Assembly (NCBI GenBank): GCA_008973525.1
Contig: WACJ01000525.1
Location: 868,001-932,000, forward strand
DNA from: Stenopsyche tienmushanensis
Taxonomy: Eukaryota > Arthropoda > Insecta > Trichoptera > Stenopsychidae
DNA: 64,000 nucleotides
Direction of reading: 5' to 3'
This document shows positions 36,100-49,080 of this stretch, one piece after another; within the stretch, counting starts at the first letter, position 1; each line of letters starts with the position of its first letter. The notes beneath the pieces were generated by a model. It made no database searches and had not been told where the DNA came from. It worked only from the letters and a program-made list of their open reading frames with translations. The position numbers were made by a program, and so were the translations under genes.

Positions 36100-38900
36100 T
36101 CCCAGAAAACTTTTCCTCTAATCCTTGCGGGCTGGAAGTGCACGCCCCATATGTTGGTGGTTATGTTCAATATCCAAAACGGCCGCTATGTAATTTGAAC
36201 TAATTCCTTGTTTCTTTTATTTGCTTCGTTTATTTACATATCGTCAGAAGCCAGCGACGACTTTCAACAGTGCTGAAATGCCGTTACGACGCTCGAGAGC
36301 TATACCATATTTTGTAAGACGTGGTCATTTTTAGTTGTAAAAACTTGAAGATTGTCAGTTGTCGTTGACCTGTAAAGAAAATTACCCTAAATTTTAATAT
36401 AAATAGTCGTAAGAATATCGATGAAAATGTCTTTGATCTCCAGCCAAAGTGTCTTTCTTGAGTCATTACATGAGTAGTATTTTGTTATACGCTCTTATCA
36501 ACTCGAAAGTAAGGTTATCATATAACGATTATATTAGTTTAATACCTAATTTTGAGCGATTTTCCTAAAAGTTCTTCCTTCTAGGAAGAGAAATTTCACA
36601 AAAATCACGATATAATTTGTATAATTTACATATCATCCTAATAACGTCCTAATTTTGTCCTAATAACGACCTACACTTGTAGATAAATTACGCTATATGT
36701 ATTGATATGATACTACTTATTCTATAATACTACTCTCGCATTATAATACTAATCATAAACGTAGTACACATGTCCCGAAAAAAGTGTGTTAATGATAATT
36801 TTCCAATTTATGCGGCTAAAATTTCCTTCGATGAATCAAGAATCTGAAGTATGTGAGATCAGTCAGCATATCATTAAGAGGTCTTATATGAAGCTGTGTT
36901 TTAGTGATAATCATTTTCAGTTATACGTTGTATAATTGAAACCTTTCGTTTAAAATAGAAGCAAAAAAAGTAAAATTTCAATCAAGATGAATCACAAACT
37001 CGCAATATTTTGAAACGTAAACTGTTGATGAATCATTGAATAAGAGAAAAATTAATTGATGTACAAATATTGAATCGATTTGTGGCATCCTTAGTCAGAC
37101 CCTGAACATACTGAGAATAAAGGCATTGTCTTCAGAGCATCATTTTTATTATTTATGGCCATATTTTATAATTTATCGTCTGTTATCGATTTGTGTTTTG
37201 TCTACAGATTTGTTTATATAGTTTAAGGTCAATCGAGCACCTTTAAATGTGTATGTACGAGATAAAAAGTGAGCGCATGCTTGAGATGTGTAACATAATG
37301 TGGACATTTTCAAAAAAAATAAACATTTATGGTCAGTTAAGGTCGAGAATAAATTCAAATTATGTTATAAGACACACTTTACTAAATAAGTAATCTTAAA
37401 TAAATTTCACGAATGGAGAGCCTGTGATTCGATAAACTTCGTTGGAAGGAGCATAAAAAGAAAAGAGAGAAGTTCAGAAAATGTTATTGGATCCTTGAGC
37501 GAAATTCAAAACTTTCAATAACAAAAAAATGTATAATCAATAAGCAAACAGTCGGTATGGAGCCATGGTGCTTATAAAAGTGACCAATATGAAAATAAGA
37601 CAAATATTTCAGAACAAAGTATTAAGAGATATGTTCGTAATGATGATATCCAAAGGACCTTAAAATTGAAAATAATGTTTAAGGAAAAAAATATTTCACA
37701 AGCAAACTCGAATTTAAACGAAACATCCCTTCGTCACTCAATAAAAATTATTATAGCAATTATAAAATAAGTCAATTTTTTTTATATTAAGCAAATCTTA
37801 TATATTTTCGAAATAAGCTTCAATGATTTGATAATATTAATCGAATTAAAAGAAAAAATCATAAGGAAACGTAGATAGCCAATTAGCTTGCTTTGTTGCT
37901 ACCCCTTTCAAATAAATACTTTTAAATTCAATAACCTGGTTCAAGTGTTCATTTTAAAAGATTATGACTCAATATGCTTTTGTGACCCTCAATTTGGATA
38001 ATAACCCCTCGAAAAATGTATCATTTGTCATCAAAGTAAGTAGATAGGGACACAATTCCAATGGAATAGTTATTTTTTTTATACATGGATTAATAACCCT
38101 TTATGCTTAAGGATTTCTTCACTCAGACGAACTAGCATGTTTACAAGTTATTTAATACTAAATGAAGCCTTGGGAAAGTCTTCTCTTAAATATTTTTGTA
38201 GGGTTTGACATTCCACAAACGATCAAGTAGTCTTCCGTGTTTCTATTTTATTTCAGTTTATAAAATATTCAGCCCAAAGTAAAGCCTCCAATATATTAAT
38301 ATGGGATTTTTTAAGTTTAATTAAGTTTTTTTAATTGTTTCGCAACATCTTCCTATTTTTTAGGATCATCTTCGTGAATCACATTTCAACTGTTTATCAC
38401 ATGATAAAAAAATACTAGATTTAGGTATGGCGCGATGCTTCTTTTGGTTGGCTGTATATAACTTTTTCAATGTTTTTCAACTTTCTATAAATTTTGTCAT
38501 AGGAGCTTAGATCCTGGGGATGAGCCTCATCGAATGTAAAGGGTTAATGATTTTTTTTATCTTTCAAAGCACCCAAGACTTCCGAAATACCTAAAATGTA
38601 TTAATAATTCAACCCACTTTAACAATGCAACATCCATTAGTCATAGGGAAATCTATGGGGTTAAACGTTGCACTACTCAAAATATTTGAGAAACTTCATG
38701 GCACACGATTGCTATGAATTTTAAATACTTCTTAGAGCGAAATTATTTTGTTCCGATTGAAGTTGCGTGTTTATCTTGACGGATCACCTCATTCCAGTTT
38801 TAAAATGGAGATATCAATCAAAAGTCTGGCTGATCGCCGATGAGAATAAAGTGAATAAATTTCTCCAGCGTGTAGGAAGTTGTCTGAGAGATTGACTTCA
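36100..38900. other. AT-rich intergenic DNA
   Basis: No gene, RNA gene or repeat recognised; ORFs 36284-36466 (-) and 37173-37358 (-) lack any supporting feature. Confidence 0.6.
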
Positions 38901-38911
38901 TTAGGAAACGG

Positions 38912-39352
38912 ATGTTTAAAACCTTGCCAATCATATGGAGAAGCAATATCCCACATTTGAGTCCATGTCTGTTTTTTCAAGAACGCTTTTTTGCTGCGCC
39001 GCTTGCACCATCATCGCTGCACATGTTTGCAGACATTGGAGGACAAAGTGTTCGCCATAAGGTTGTGAATACAAACATCCCCTTGGAAAACACTTGCATT
39101 CGCTTAAAAAACGCAACACATGCGAATACCTTGTTTGGATTTCAACGAATGTTTGACAACATGTGCCAAATGTGCTTGTCTTTACGATGTGAACTATTCA
39201 CATGTGATACTTACGACTGGATCTGTGGATGGTCGGAAATGAGCTATCGGCTCGGAGATTTGATTTGTAAATTCTATTGGATCTTCAGGAAATTGCCTCA
39301 GCGATTGAGCCATCGTCTCATCTTTGACAGATCTGCACTCAAACACGCCTGA
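38912..39352 (+). other. GC-richer island with a 146-codon unassigned ORF
   Basis: The + frame is cysteine-rich towards its C-terminus (CQMC, RCELFTC, ICGW, ICKF) but the spacing does not fit a zinc finger or RING that I know. Two minus frames overlap (38789-38980, 38931-39119). No signal peptide. Likely noncoding, possibly conserved. Confidence 0.25.
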
Positions 39353-39734
39353 TGGTAATTTTTCATGTACACGAATGTCTTAGGGCCATCACGTTACACC
39401 GGCAACCATATTTGGGTTATTGAGATCATCGGCTCTTAAATATGAGCACGGACGCTTACTTCATACAATGTTAAATATTTAAAATATAGCTATCGACACA
39501 TTGCATTACTATAATTATTAAATCTTCCTTGTCATGTACCGCACGATTGATTTATCGCCGTTTTTTAAAATATTTTTTCATACAATCGATGATGTGATGA
39601 CCTCTTAACACATTCTTGCCGGGTTACGCATTTGTTATACTAAGTTGTCTAATCCCTATTTTAGCATAGCTTTTACAGCCGGCATAAACAATATTTTCAA
39701 CCGATTGTAAAATTTAAATAAAGCACCCGATCAG

Positions 39735-39955
39735 TCTTCTTCGGACAACTTCGTTTTGTAATGAGAGCTCCTGATCGGTCTGTAGATATCTTCAGGTATG
39801 GCGTTCGATCGCGAGGCGCTCAATTCGTCATGTCATGTCAGCGGTCTGAAAAGCGGACCGATTGGACACACAGACCTTGTGGCCACTCCGTCCTCTTTTA
39901 GGACTTTTTGCGGTATTTTCTATGATCTATACGACCACTGAAGCTCTCTCAGGCC
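39735..39955 (-). repeat. Unclassified interspersed repeat, copy B
   Basis: The reverse complement is collinear with 13996-14205 (see copy A), including GTCCAATCGGTCCGC, TTTTCAGACCGCTGACAT, GATCGAACGCCATACCTGA and ATCTACAGACCGATCA. Divergence between copies is substantial. No termini were identified. Confidence 0.65.
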
Positions 39956-39960
39956 AAAAT

Positions 39961-40012
39961 GGGGGGGGGGGGGGGGTTAGGTTCAAGTTAAACCAGGGTT
40001 AGGTTCAAGTAC
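39961..40012. repeat. G16 homopolymer followed by a GGGTTAGGTTCAAGT direct repeat
   Basis: Sixteen consecutive G at 39961-39976, then GTTAGGTTCAAGT and, about 24 bases later, GGGTTAGGTTCAAGT again. It abuts the end of repeat copy B. TTAGG is the insect telomere unit, but here it occurs only singly, so no telomeric array is implied. Confidence 0.85.
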
Positions 40013-42490
40013 CAAGTTAATACTTGCCACAGACGTTTCATATACCCTCGTTACGGCTCTGATTTCTGGTAACAAATGCCTCTATACACATAGCCCATAT
40101 GATAATTTGATTAAATAATTTTGATTTCGATTATATTTACCGTGGAAAAGACTCTTTAAGATGTTGTGGATTTTATTCTTAATTTTAAGAAATTGCTTTC
40201 TATGTATCTTATATAACCTCAAGAGTTACGCGATTACACAACAAATTTAATTTTCGTTTTGCATTGTAAACATTTATTATTTTTTTGATGGACAGATTGA
40301 AAATCTCTGGAAAATCTGAAACATATCAGTATCGTTCATAGATGCACATGGTCTCGTTACAATTCGTTTCCTACGGGCGGCGTATTTGTCAGACACATGT
40401 TTTAGAAAATTTGACTCGAAGTGTTTCCTGCCACACCAGGAGGATCACAGATGGGACGAGGAAGTGAGCCTGAAAGCTGTCACTTCTTCTAAATGATCGT
40501 CCTTGTTAATGTCACACGATACCGTTAAGCGGTTTCAATTTTAAGCACCCGACAAAAAATACTGCAGGCGTCAATGGCCAGCAATGCAGGCACGTTTATC
40601 ACTTAATTGGGACCGATTATCAAATTTATTCGATCGAAGCAAAATTTGTTAAATCGAGATTTGATGTTAAATAATCAAAATTATTTGATTTGGCGCTTTT
40701 GTAAAATCAAATGTTTGTCGTAAATCATCAGCCTTATGTATTAAATAGAATCCATATAAAAATATCAAAGCGTGTTATACAATCAAACACTTGCAAGGGT
40801 TGTAAGCTCAACAAAGACCCAACGTTATGCCATGGATCGAATTATATTCTCAAGCTTCCTACACTTAGCATCCGATGTATATTAATCTTGATGCGGTGTT
40901 ATGAAAACAAACGATTCCTTTGAAATGTCGTAAACATCGTTCTACACGATTTCGCCCCTAAGAATTAATAATTCATAAAGTGTGTGACATATTTGTGTAT
41001 TCGAAAATTGGGACCTCCTTTTACGATCGGGTCTCCCCCTTTTGAGAACTCATTTAATAGTCCGAAACGGCGGTCTCTCCTCTGACACTCTTTTTTCTGG
41101 TGTAAAAAAGGAGCAATATCTTCGTATTTTACAAGTCGTGACTAATTAGAAAACTAATCACTCGAAACGCTGAAGCGTTTAAAATTACTGCGCGAGCCTT
41201 TTAACGAGCCGATGTCGAGGAACGCTGATTCTGTGTGACAGCTTCATTTGCCCGAATACTTTCTTTGGGAAAAAAATGCATCGACTAGTGTAAACTACAT
41301 GATTATATCTCTATTTACACGCAAATTGATGTATCGAAAGTAAAATGTTAAATATTAGATGTAGTTGCGATAGAAATCTTCGAACATGTCGCATTGCTTC
41401 GGCTTAAATGAAGCAACATTTTTTTTCGTGGATACATGATTTAACACTTGATAAGTTTTTTGTCAGTTGCATCTGCAGACGTATGCAGTTATTTAAGAAA
41501 AAAACATATGTAGAACACATATGAATTTAGTGTCTCGACTCGATTGAGCATCAAAATATTTTACAATCACACATAACAACTACAGTTTTCCAAAAAACGA
41601 TACATTTTTGTAGGATCTTACAGCTTCTAAAATATGTTTCGATTATGTTTTTAATGACAATTTTTAAAAGAAAATGTTTGTTCAATTAGCTGACATTTTC
41701 AAACAGTTCAAAAATCTGATTTAAAACGTTCAAAAATGGTCATCGAAGGAGAAATCATGAGAACTTTTCCTTGCTGAAATCTGATAATTAACTCAATGAA
41801 ATTCTGAAATATGAACCTACTGAGTATTTTAAATCCCATGAAAGATTACATGTATTCTTTACTTTCCCGAATTTGAAAGTTTAGGATAAATTCGTGGATC
41901 CGTGGAACAATTCATCGGCTTTCTTATCAAATTATATTTTATTCTCTTCAACGATATAAATTACAACACAAAAATGAGTCACGAACAATGAATCTGATTA
42001 CCCTAATCATCGTACGACACATTGAATTTTAATTATATCCTGTATATAGGATTTTCTTGTGGCGATTTCCCATTGTTTTCAATATATGAATAGGAATTGT
42101 TAGATAGGAGAGAAGCTATGAATTAGTAACGAAATGACCATTATTTCGAAATAATACTTTTATCATTTTTACAATTATTCATATGCATCCCGAATCCAAA
42201 TCTTAATAATTCCAACCACTAACCTACAGTCTTCTACAAAATAATTTTAGAGCTCATGTTTTAACATATTTAGCTTCATTACCATTATTAACTTTATTGA
42301 GCTTTAATAGCAATAAGATGGCTACTGTTTTGGTGATGTTTCCATTATTTGTTATATTGTGTTCAATGCCATCAAATTCTTCTATTGCAAAATTATTAAA
42401 TCGCACGTTTGACTTCTGCTCAAATAAATATCTACCCTGAATAGCCGGTGACCTCATTAAACATCATTGAATCCACCGTATGGCGAAAAT
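40013..42490. other. AT-rich intergenic DNA
   Basis: No recognisable gene or repeat. A GC-richer patch at about 40960-41270 has no domain-bearing frame. Confidence 0.55.
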
Positions 42491-44240
42491 TTGAATGGCA
42501 TTTAAAGACGTGATCTATGCAGTACTTTATCGATTTTCGTCGTTCGATTATGTCACGTACATTTGTATTTCGAGATCCAATATTTGCATGGGAAAGGCAT
42601 TGCAAGAGACAACACCTGATTGTGTTATATCACAAGACGTACAAATTTTGCAAATGCATTTGTGGGTCAAAGATGTCTCCGTGTAGACTTAACTGTCAAC
42701 ACTCTTTGTGGACGGGCGTCGCGGTGGGCGTTTGTAGGATCACCGATTTCGCATTTTGACGACAGCCAACTAATTGAATCAATAAATATGCCTAGAAAAA
42801 GAAAGACGACAAAAAAGAACTGGTTGGCCGCACGACCAATTTAAACACAGCGTGTCGCAAATGCTGGAAATGTGGACCGTTGACATTTTGCGACGAATTG
42901 CAGCAATCACGGTAAATTTTTAGGATGAAACGAATAGAAAGTTTTACCTCGTGGACGGAGGAAGCGCTTTTAGCGCTGGTTGTTAATCTTCGATATGATG
43001 ACAGCTGATTCTTCTTATCCTAAGAAAACGTAGTTGACCTCCGGGTGTTTACGTACATATAAATGCACAACAAAGGAAAACAAACATTTGTTAATTTTTT
43101 TGATATCGAACATTACAATAATGCAAACCAGGTGACGACCGATTTTGACTATCACCAGGCTAGGGGAGGAAGGGCGGCTGGTATGATCGGAAGACACCTG
43201 GTGGGCTGAAGCACCCTGTTCAGTATGTGAACCCGCCATCCCCGTGATTCACACAACTGCCCTGCCTATTGCACCCGGCCGCGACTCTGCTTTAACCCCG
43301 CTGATACTAGCATAAGGCCAATCGGCGACTAATAAAACAGCTTTCATATCCGCGAAAATATGTATTTTTTATGAAAACTCATTTATCTATCTATGGACAT
43401 TATATTCGATAGTAAAAACCATTCATAATCATATAGAAGACAAAACATATAACACGATTTATATTGAAGCTTTTTCAGCCATTGTTAAGCTACAAAGAAA
43501 ACGTTTCTAGATGAATCTATAAATCAAAAATGTCATCAATGGCGTTATAATTATTGAATGCCTGAAGACAGCTGGGAAAAGCTGTCTTTACTGAACGATT
43601 TCTATTTAAATCATACTCGAAATTTTCACAATTAATTACTAAAAAACATGGTTTTTTTGTTAATGGCACAAACAAACGTTGTTTTTGTTGGTCCTGTTAA
43701 TTGTCCTGTTAAATCAATACTTCAGATATTATTGTTACCAACCCAAATTTCACTTTGTCATTATTATGTATTATGTAGTTATCCAGACAGGGAGTCCCTA
43801 TAATAATAATATAGTGTTATATTAAGATGAAACTTTCAAACTTCCAGCCAATAAGCACAAGTCAATATACTATATTTGATTTCCTATTGCTTCCTATATA
43901 TTATATGTTTTACCATACTTACCCCCATCATACGTATTTTATTATTTTTCATTGAATAAGAGTTCTTTAGAATACCTTCAAATCCCAATGTGATTTAAAA
44001 ATTACATTAGTATGTTTGTTGTTATTGTGTTTAAATGTATTTATATCAATATATGCTTTTCAATCTACATAACAATATTTTGCAATAAAATGCCCAACAA
44101 AAAGTATTTTTAATAGATTGCAATAGCATTAATAACATATTAAGGTTTTTAAGCTGGGATATCATTTGAACACTATGAACAGCTGGTAATGGACCAGGAA
44201 ACGTACAAAATGCAATTTTAACAATTCGAATATAAAGAAT
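42491..44240. other. Intergenic DNA with GC-richer island at about 42.5-43.3 kb
   Basis: Three overlapping + frames (42495-42844) and a minus frame (43015-43239) show no domain. Around 43563-43589 there is a 9-bp hairpin (AAGACAGCT, short loop, AGCTGTCTT). The remainder is AT-rich with nothing recognised. Confidence 0.45.
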
Positions 44241-44243
44241 ATT

Positions 44244-44640
44244 TTATATGAGCCCCGTTGCCGACCCTTTATGTGTTATCGCCGGCACGACAATGAAATA
44301 GCCAAGAGTTTTGATAGGGAAGCAATGACGCAGTAAAACCCTGTGTTTTGCCCTCTTTGTATACAATAATACACTATTGACATCTGCACTTTTTGACATT
44401 GGGCGGCTGCAATCTTCAACAAGCTGCATACCGTCAACCGCCAATTCGAAATAACGGACATCAGGCCGATTTAACCGCAGACTGCACCGAATAACCGCAT
44501 AAATACAAAATCCATTTCCCGTTCCATCATCAAGACCGTAATTGAAGATCATGACTGACTTGGAGCGACTATTCGAGAGCTGGATCGGAGCGTTGACGTT
44601 TTCATGAGCATTGACTGCGCAGGATAGGACGTAAGAAAGG
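44244..44640. other. GC-richer island, no gene called
   Basis: A minus frame of 102 codons (44244-44552) and a second minus frame nested in another register. No domain or signal recognised. Confidence 0.35.
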
Positions 44641-45689
44641 CGCTCGAGTGTTTTTAAATTGAATTATAATTATACAGTCATATTTCTTTTGATGAAGCAA
44701 TTATATAATCTGATGATTCTTGGAGGAAATTTAACAATGTATGGTAAAGGTTAATTAATGTATCAGTAGTCTCTAACCATTTACCCGAGCGGGCGTCAAT
44801 AAGTCATTCAGAGTTAATAATGAGGTTACACAACTTGAAATCCGCCCATTAATTAATGATTAACAAATATATAAATACATACATTTATAATATTTTTAAG
44901 CATTAAATATACTCTAAAATTGAATACATCAACTTATGTTATTTCTGTAAATGATAATGAAGAATTTACTATGCCGAAAAATCCATACTTGTATAATATC
45001 AATATTATATGGAAATAAATCATGTCGTAATGATGAACAATGGACCAATGAAGGATTGCAAAAACTATTTAGATATTATGTTTTTGAAAGAGGGATTCAA
45101 TCAAGAAGCTTGGAAAATGATTATTGATATACGAAAATCGCCAAGCCAAGTGTTACCCAATAGGCTTTTCTTTCAACCTAAATATATTATGGAAAATAGT
45201 TTCACACTCTACTCTCTATTGCATTTAATTTAGGCTTTTAATTTTTACAACAATTTCGATAAGTCTTCTAATCAAATATATATATAATTACATTTCTCAA
45301 TGCTACTAATGTGATTGAAAATAAATAGATTTTATTATAAGTTGTTTGAACTCGCGGTCATACGCCAAATAGCCAGTTGAAATTATCAGTAAGATAATAA
45401 CTATAATATAGTGAATTTAATAACACTTCATCTGTTGACCCTATGCAAAAGTACTTTTATCGTGATTTTTGTTGTTGTTGGATGAAGAGTTTCGATTTAT
45501 GCTCTTCTGTAATGCGATGTATTGTCGTGTTTATTTCATTGAAAGATTAACATCTCTGTTCAATAAAATTGGATATATTCTAATAGCTTTCTATATAAGG
45601 TGGCACGTGTCTATGTCCATATATCTACATACTAAATTCAATAAAATAGAAAGCCTTATGAGTGCATGCATACGTTAGGAAACAAGGGT
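44641..45689. other. AT-rich intergenic DNA
   Basis: ORFs 45009-45233 and 45469-45678 (+) have no recognisable features; no repeat seen. Confidence 0.55.
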
Positions 45690-46130
45690 ATTATTACGTA
45701 TTTTTTCAACCCTCCCCCCTCCATCATTAAAAATTTTCGCCAGCCACCTCAATGGCTCTCGATTTACTACTCAAATAGTCCACTAATGAACGTCGTTAAT
45801 CCCATACGCCAATTACTGATATGGTTCTCGTTGCCATGGCTGAAAAGGAATCCACCCCACCGCCACAATGGCGGGCGTCTCATATCTTTTAATCTAACGG
45901 AGTCGTGCGAGTGGCGCTCGCGGGCCACACGTCGCACGCGTGCCGCCCTTTGTAGCCCTCGGGACAATAGTGCCCGGCGTAATGCATTCTAATCCCGTCC
46001 AATATTTCACTTGTTTGTTGCACACGCCGTAACATGGAACACCATTAAATGAAACGTCCGCGTGTGTATGGGGGTGCGCCTCATATTTCGGCGAATCGGG
46101 AAAATATCGAATATCCTCCAATGAAAAATG
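45690..46130. promoter_or_regulatory. Sharply bounded CpG-rich island, candidate distal regulatory element
   Basis: About 400 bases with clearly higher GC and CpG content (for example GGCGCTCGCGGGCCACACGT, GCACGCGTGCCGCCC) set in AT-rich flanks, about 6 kb upstream of the emc promoter. ORFs exist on both strands in overlapping registers, none with a domain. The regulatory role is an inference from composition and position. Confidence 0.3.
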
Positions 46131-47169
46131 GAAAAATGACTCGCTGTTTTGCTCTTAAATCCATCATACACAACCCATTTAAATTCATTTCAAATTCATT
46201 CATTCAATAATTTAATTTTCATCAATTATTGATCTTGAAATTGGTGTATGAGTATGAAACTTTTACTAAGATATTCTCAAAAATATTGGTCTAACCCTTC
46301 TATTCACGAAAGGCTTAGTTTCCTCCCGTTAATAGGTAAAAACAAACGAAATACATATACTATTGTAATTTGGCTTTTAGTTAGATATATGTATCGAAAA
46401 CATTTTCTGCAGCACAGGTAAAGGAAAAATATAGATTTTTCCAAACATATAATGCAAAAAGGATTTCTTACAACGCAGGTAAAAATGCAGATCAGTTTAA
46501 AAATATCATAAATTATTTTATGTAGCGAAAAGATTAAAATTTCATACGGAACATGAAGAAAAACGTAATATTTAGGTCTGACTTTTTACACAAATAGAAA
46601 TATTATTTTTCTCGAAACACAAGGATCCTGAAGTATTTTTTTAAATTCTGCAAAATCAGAGAAATTTGCTAAGATATACATAACCATAGATACAATTAAA
46701 AAACTCATCGCAAAACCATAATGGGTCTGATCAGACCATCTTATGAACAAAAGGGCTAAATGTGAAATGTGATTACATATACTTACATACTAATTTTATG
46801 ACGTAATTCAAGAAAAACTGTCAAAATCGAATTGAATAGTATGCTTTTAAAATGACGATTAAATGTATTCCATTTCGCATTTAAAGTTTCAATCATACAA
46901 ACTACCAAATTACTCGATCACTTGATTAAGTGTCAATACTTGGGAGATCTGCCGAAGCGTTATAATTTAACTTATTTGCTTTAACATGCAATTTCAGTGT
47001 CGTCAAACAGCTTATTTTTAATTTTAACACTAACCATACCGTAAGCGGTCGTTTGACGGCTTATGAAAAGCATGATTTTAAAAGCATAACATGTTTTTTC
47101 TTTTTGGGGAAATTAGTAATATATAAGGGCGATCTTTGCGTCAATAAAAAGACCATTGTATATAATCAA
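46131..47169. other. AT-rich intergenic DNA
   Basis: No gene or repeat recognised between the two GC-richer islands. Confidence 0.55.
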
Positions 47170-47640
47170 TGTCGCCGAAGCGAACTCTCTTTGTTTTAGC
47201 ACAGGGGATGAGTTAATAGAAGAGAGGGTGGTTTAATTTCGAATAGATTAACTTTGGATGTCAAACAGCGCAGATATAATTAATCCGCATTTAATTCACA
47301 GACGCCGGCCTGACACATAAAATCCCAGGGCCATTAATCTTGTTCACCCTAACTAAGCTTTCAGGCTGAGATTACTTCTGTTTCATCAGCGCTTATAAAT
47401 TCAGTTTTTATCATGAGCAGACAACAATTTATTTGAACGCATTCTGGCTCTGTGAAAATGTACACATCGTGAAATGATAAATTTGATCGTGACGTCACCG
47501 ACACGTGATCGCGATTTAAAAAACATTTCATCCGCGTGCCCTTACGCGTGTCCGGGTGAAAAGATTTAGGGGATAGCGAATAACACTATACAGCCCCCGG
47601 ATTTCATTATCTCTCACCCATTATGGGTCTCTACTAAATC
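47170..47640. promoter_or_regulatory. Candidate emc-upstream enhancer island with CRE and E-box
   Basis: A GC-richer island with TGACGTCA, a perfect CRE palindrome, at 47490-47497 and CACGTG at 47502-47507, only 4 bases apart. Several GATAA-type motifs are nearby. No coding frame of note. Function is inferred. Confidence 0.3.
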
Positions 47641-48269
47641 TGCATTGTAACATTTTGTTAATGCTCTTGATTTACATTATTATCGACGAGATGATGAAAA
47701 AGGTTGTTATTTTGTCTGCTGTGTTGATGTCGACCGTTGAAAACATGGCACTCCAGGTCCAAGAGCACAACTATGGCTTTATGTATTGTATTTCAAGTAT
47801 AAAAAATATAATTTTTGATCATGATTTATTTATAAAATAATCCGTTAACTTGCTTGTTTTGAAGATCTTTCGCAGACACTAAACCAGGTCATATAAATTA
47901 TGTTGTTTTCGCTATGGAATGTATATGGATTTATGACCATATCTCTGTTGTTTCTCATAATATACAAATTATGCTAAAAATACGTAACATATACGGATTG
48001 ACTGATTTTATACGAAGAAAAAAATCTGTTGTCAGGCCTCAAAAACGATCATAGTTAATATGCAAAAAATATTTTTGTCATCTTATGATGACTTAATCAC
48101 ACTGATGAATTGCAATTGTAAGCTGAATTAATAAAAATGTATGGTCTATTCGTTTTAAGCAATTTAAACACCGCTTGCCAATATTTAGGTCGAGGATTGT
48201 CCTTTTGGTGGGTTTTTATTCGGGCGTTGTAATCTGGGCGACTTTAGATCAAGGCATGTGCATTAAGCG

Positions 48270-49080
48270 GTTTATTCCCAATGATTACTCATTAGGGTTG
48301 ATCCAGGACTAAGGTCCCACGTGTCCTGGCCGTGGGAGTGTCGCCTCCGCCCTGCTCCCACAACAATGGCGCGCGCCCCCGACACGCGACCATAAACGCA
48401 AGGGTCGCCCTCCCACCTTTCAATGGGGTTAATATCATACTCCATATCATCAGAGGATACGGCCTTCAACTTGCTATTGTGCTCCTGCAAAACGAATCTA
48501 GATTTCGAGATCTATAAAGACATCAAATTTAATGTTGCTGTCAGAAGATAGAAAATAATAAATTCGCTGTAAATTTAAAGCGAACTGATACATTTTCAAG
48601 GATGCACATCAAATCCAAAAATTATTGAATATTTTCAGCATTTCAGGATTATCATTCAAATAGTCGCCACGTGTCCTGACACGCGATTTTTCCCGCAGCA
48701 TTTTATCATCTGCCATACATTTGATTGTTTCATAAGCCGACAGCCATTGTAAACAGCGAACCCCATCTATTCGATGTCCATCAGAAAATATTTTCCCATC
48801 CTTTATATCTTGTGTAAATAGCATTCCATTCAGATTGAATATTCGCATCCTCCCATGGCTTATTAAATTCGCCATTGTGCAACGTAAATATTCCCCGCAT
48901 CTAATCGAAGTATGTATGTACATGTATCCAATATTTTTTTCGTGTAGACACGATTTCGACACGTTGTTTCACTCAAATGCCCATCTTCCTAAAATCCTTT
49001 CACGTCCAGGTAAAATTTAAAGCAGCCTTAATAGCCTACCTGCTATGCACTTGTCGCCGTGTCGAAATTCTACGAAGGTA
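48270..49080. promoter_or_regulatory. Candidate emc-upstream regulatory islands carrying duplicated CCACGTGTCCTG
   Basis: CCACGTGTCCTG occurs at 48317-48328 and again at 48667-48678, with CGTGGGAG just after the first (48331-48338), one base short of a Su(H) consensus. Composition is GC-richer in 48290-48440 and moderately so to 49080. ORFs on opposite strands overlap (48272-48490 -, 48609-48962 -, 48332-48517 +) and show no domain. Confidence 0.3.

Noticed and set aside
39961..40012. Telomeric TTAGG array
   Set aside because: TTAGG occurs only once per repeat unit in two units; there is no tandem array.
43563..43589. Possible microRNA hairpin
   Set aside because: The stem is only 9 bp with a very short loop, far below a pre-miRNA fold, and no known insect miRNA sequence is present.
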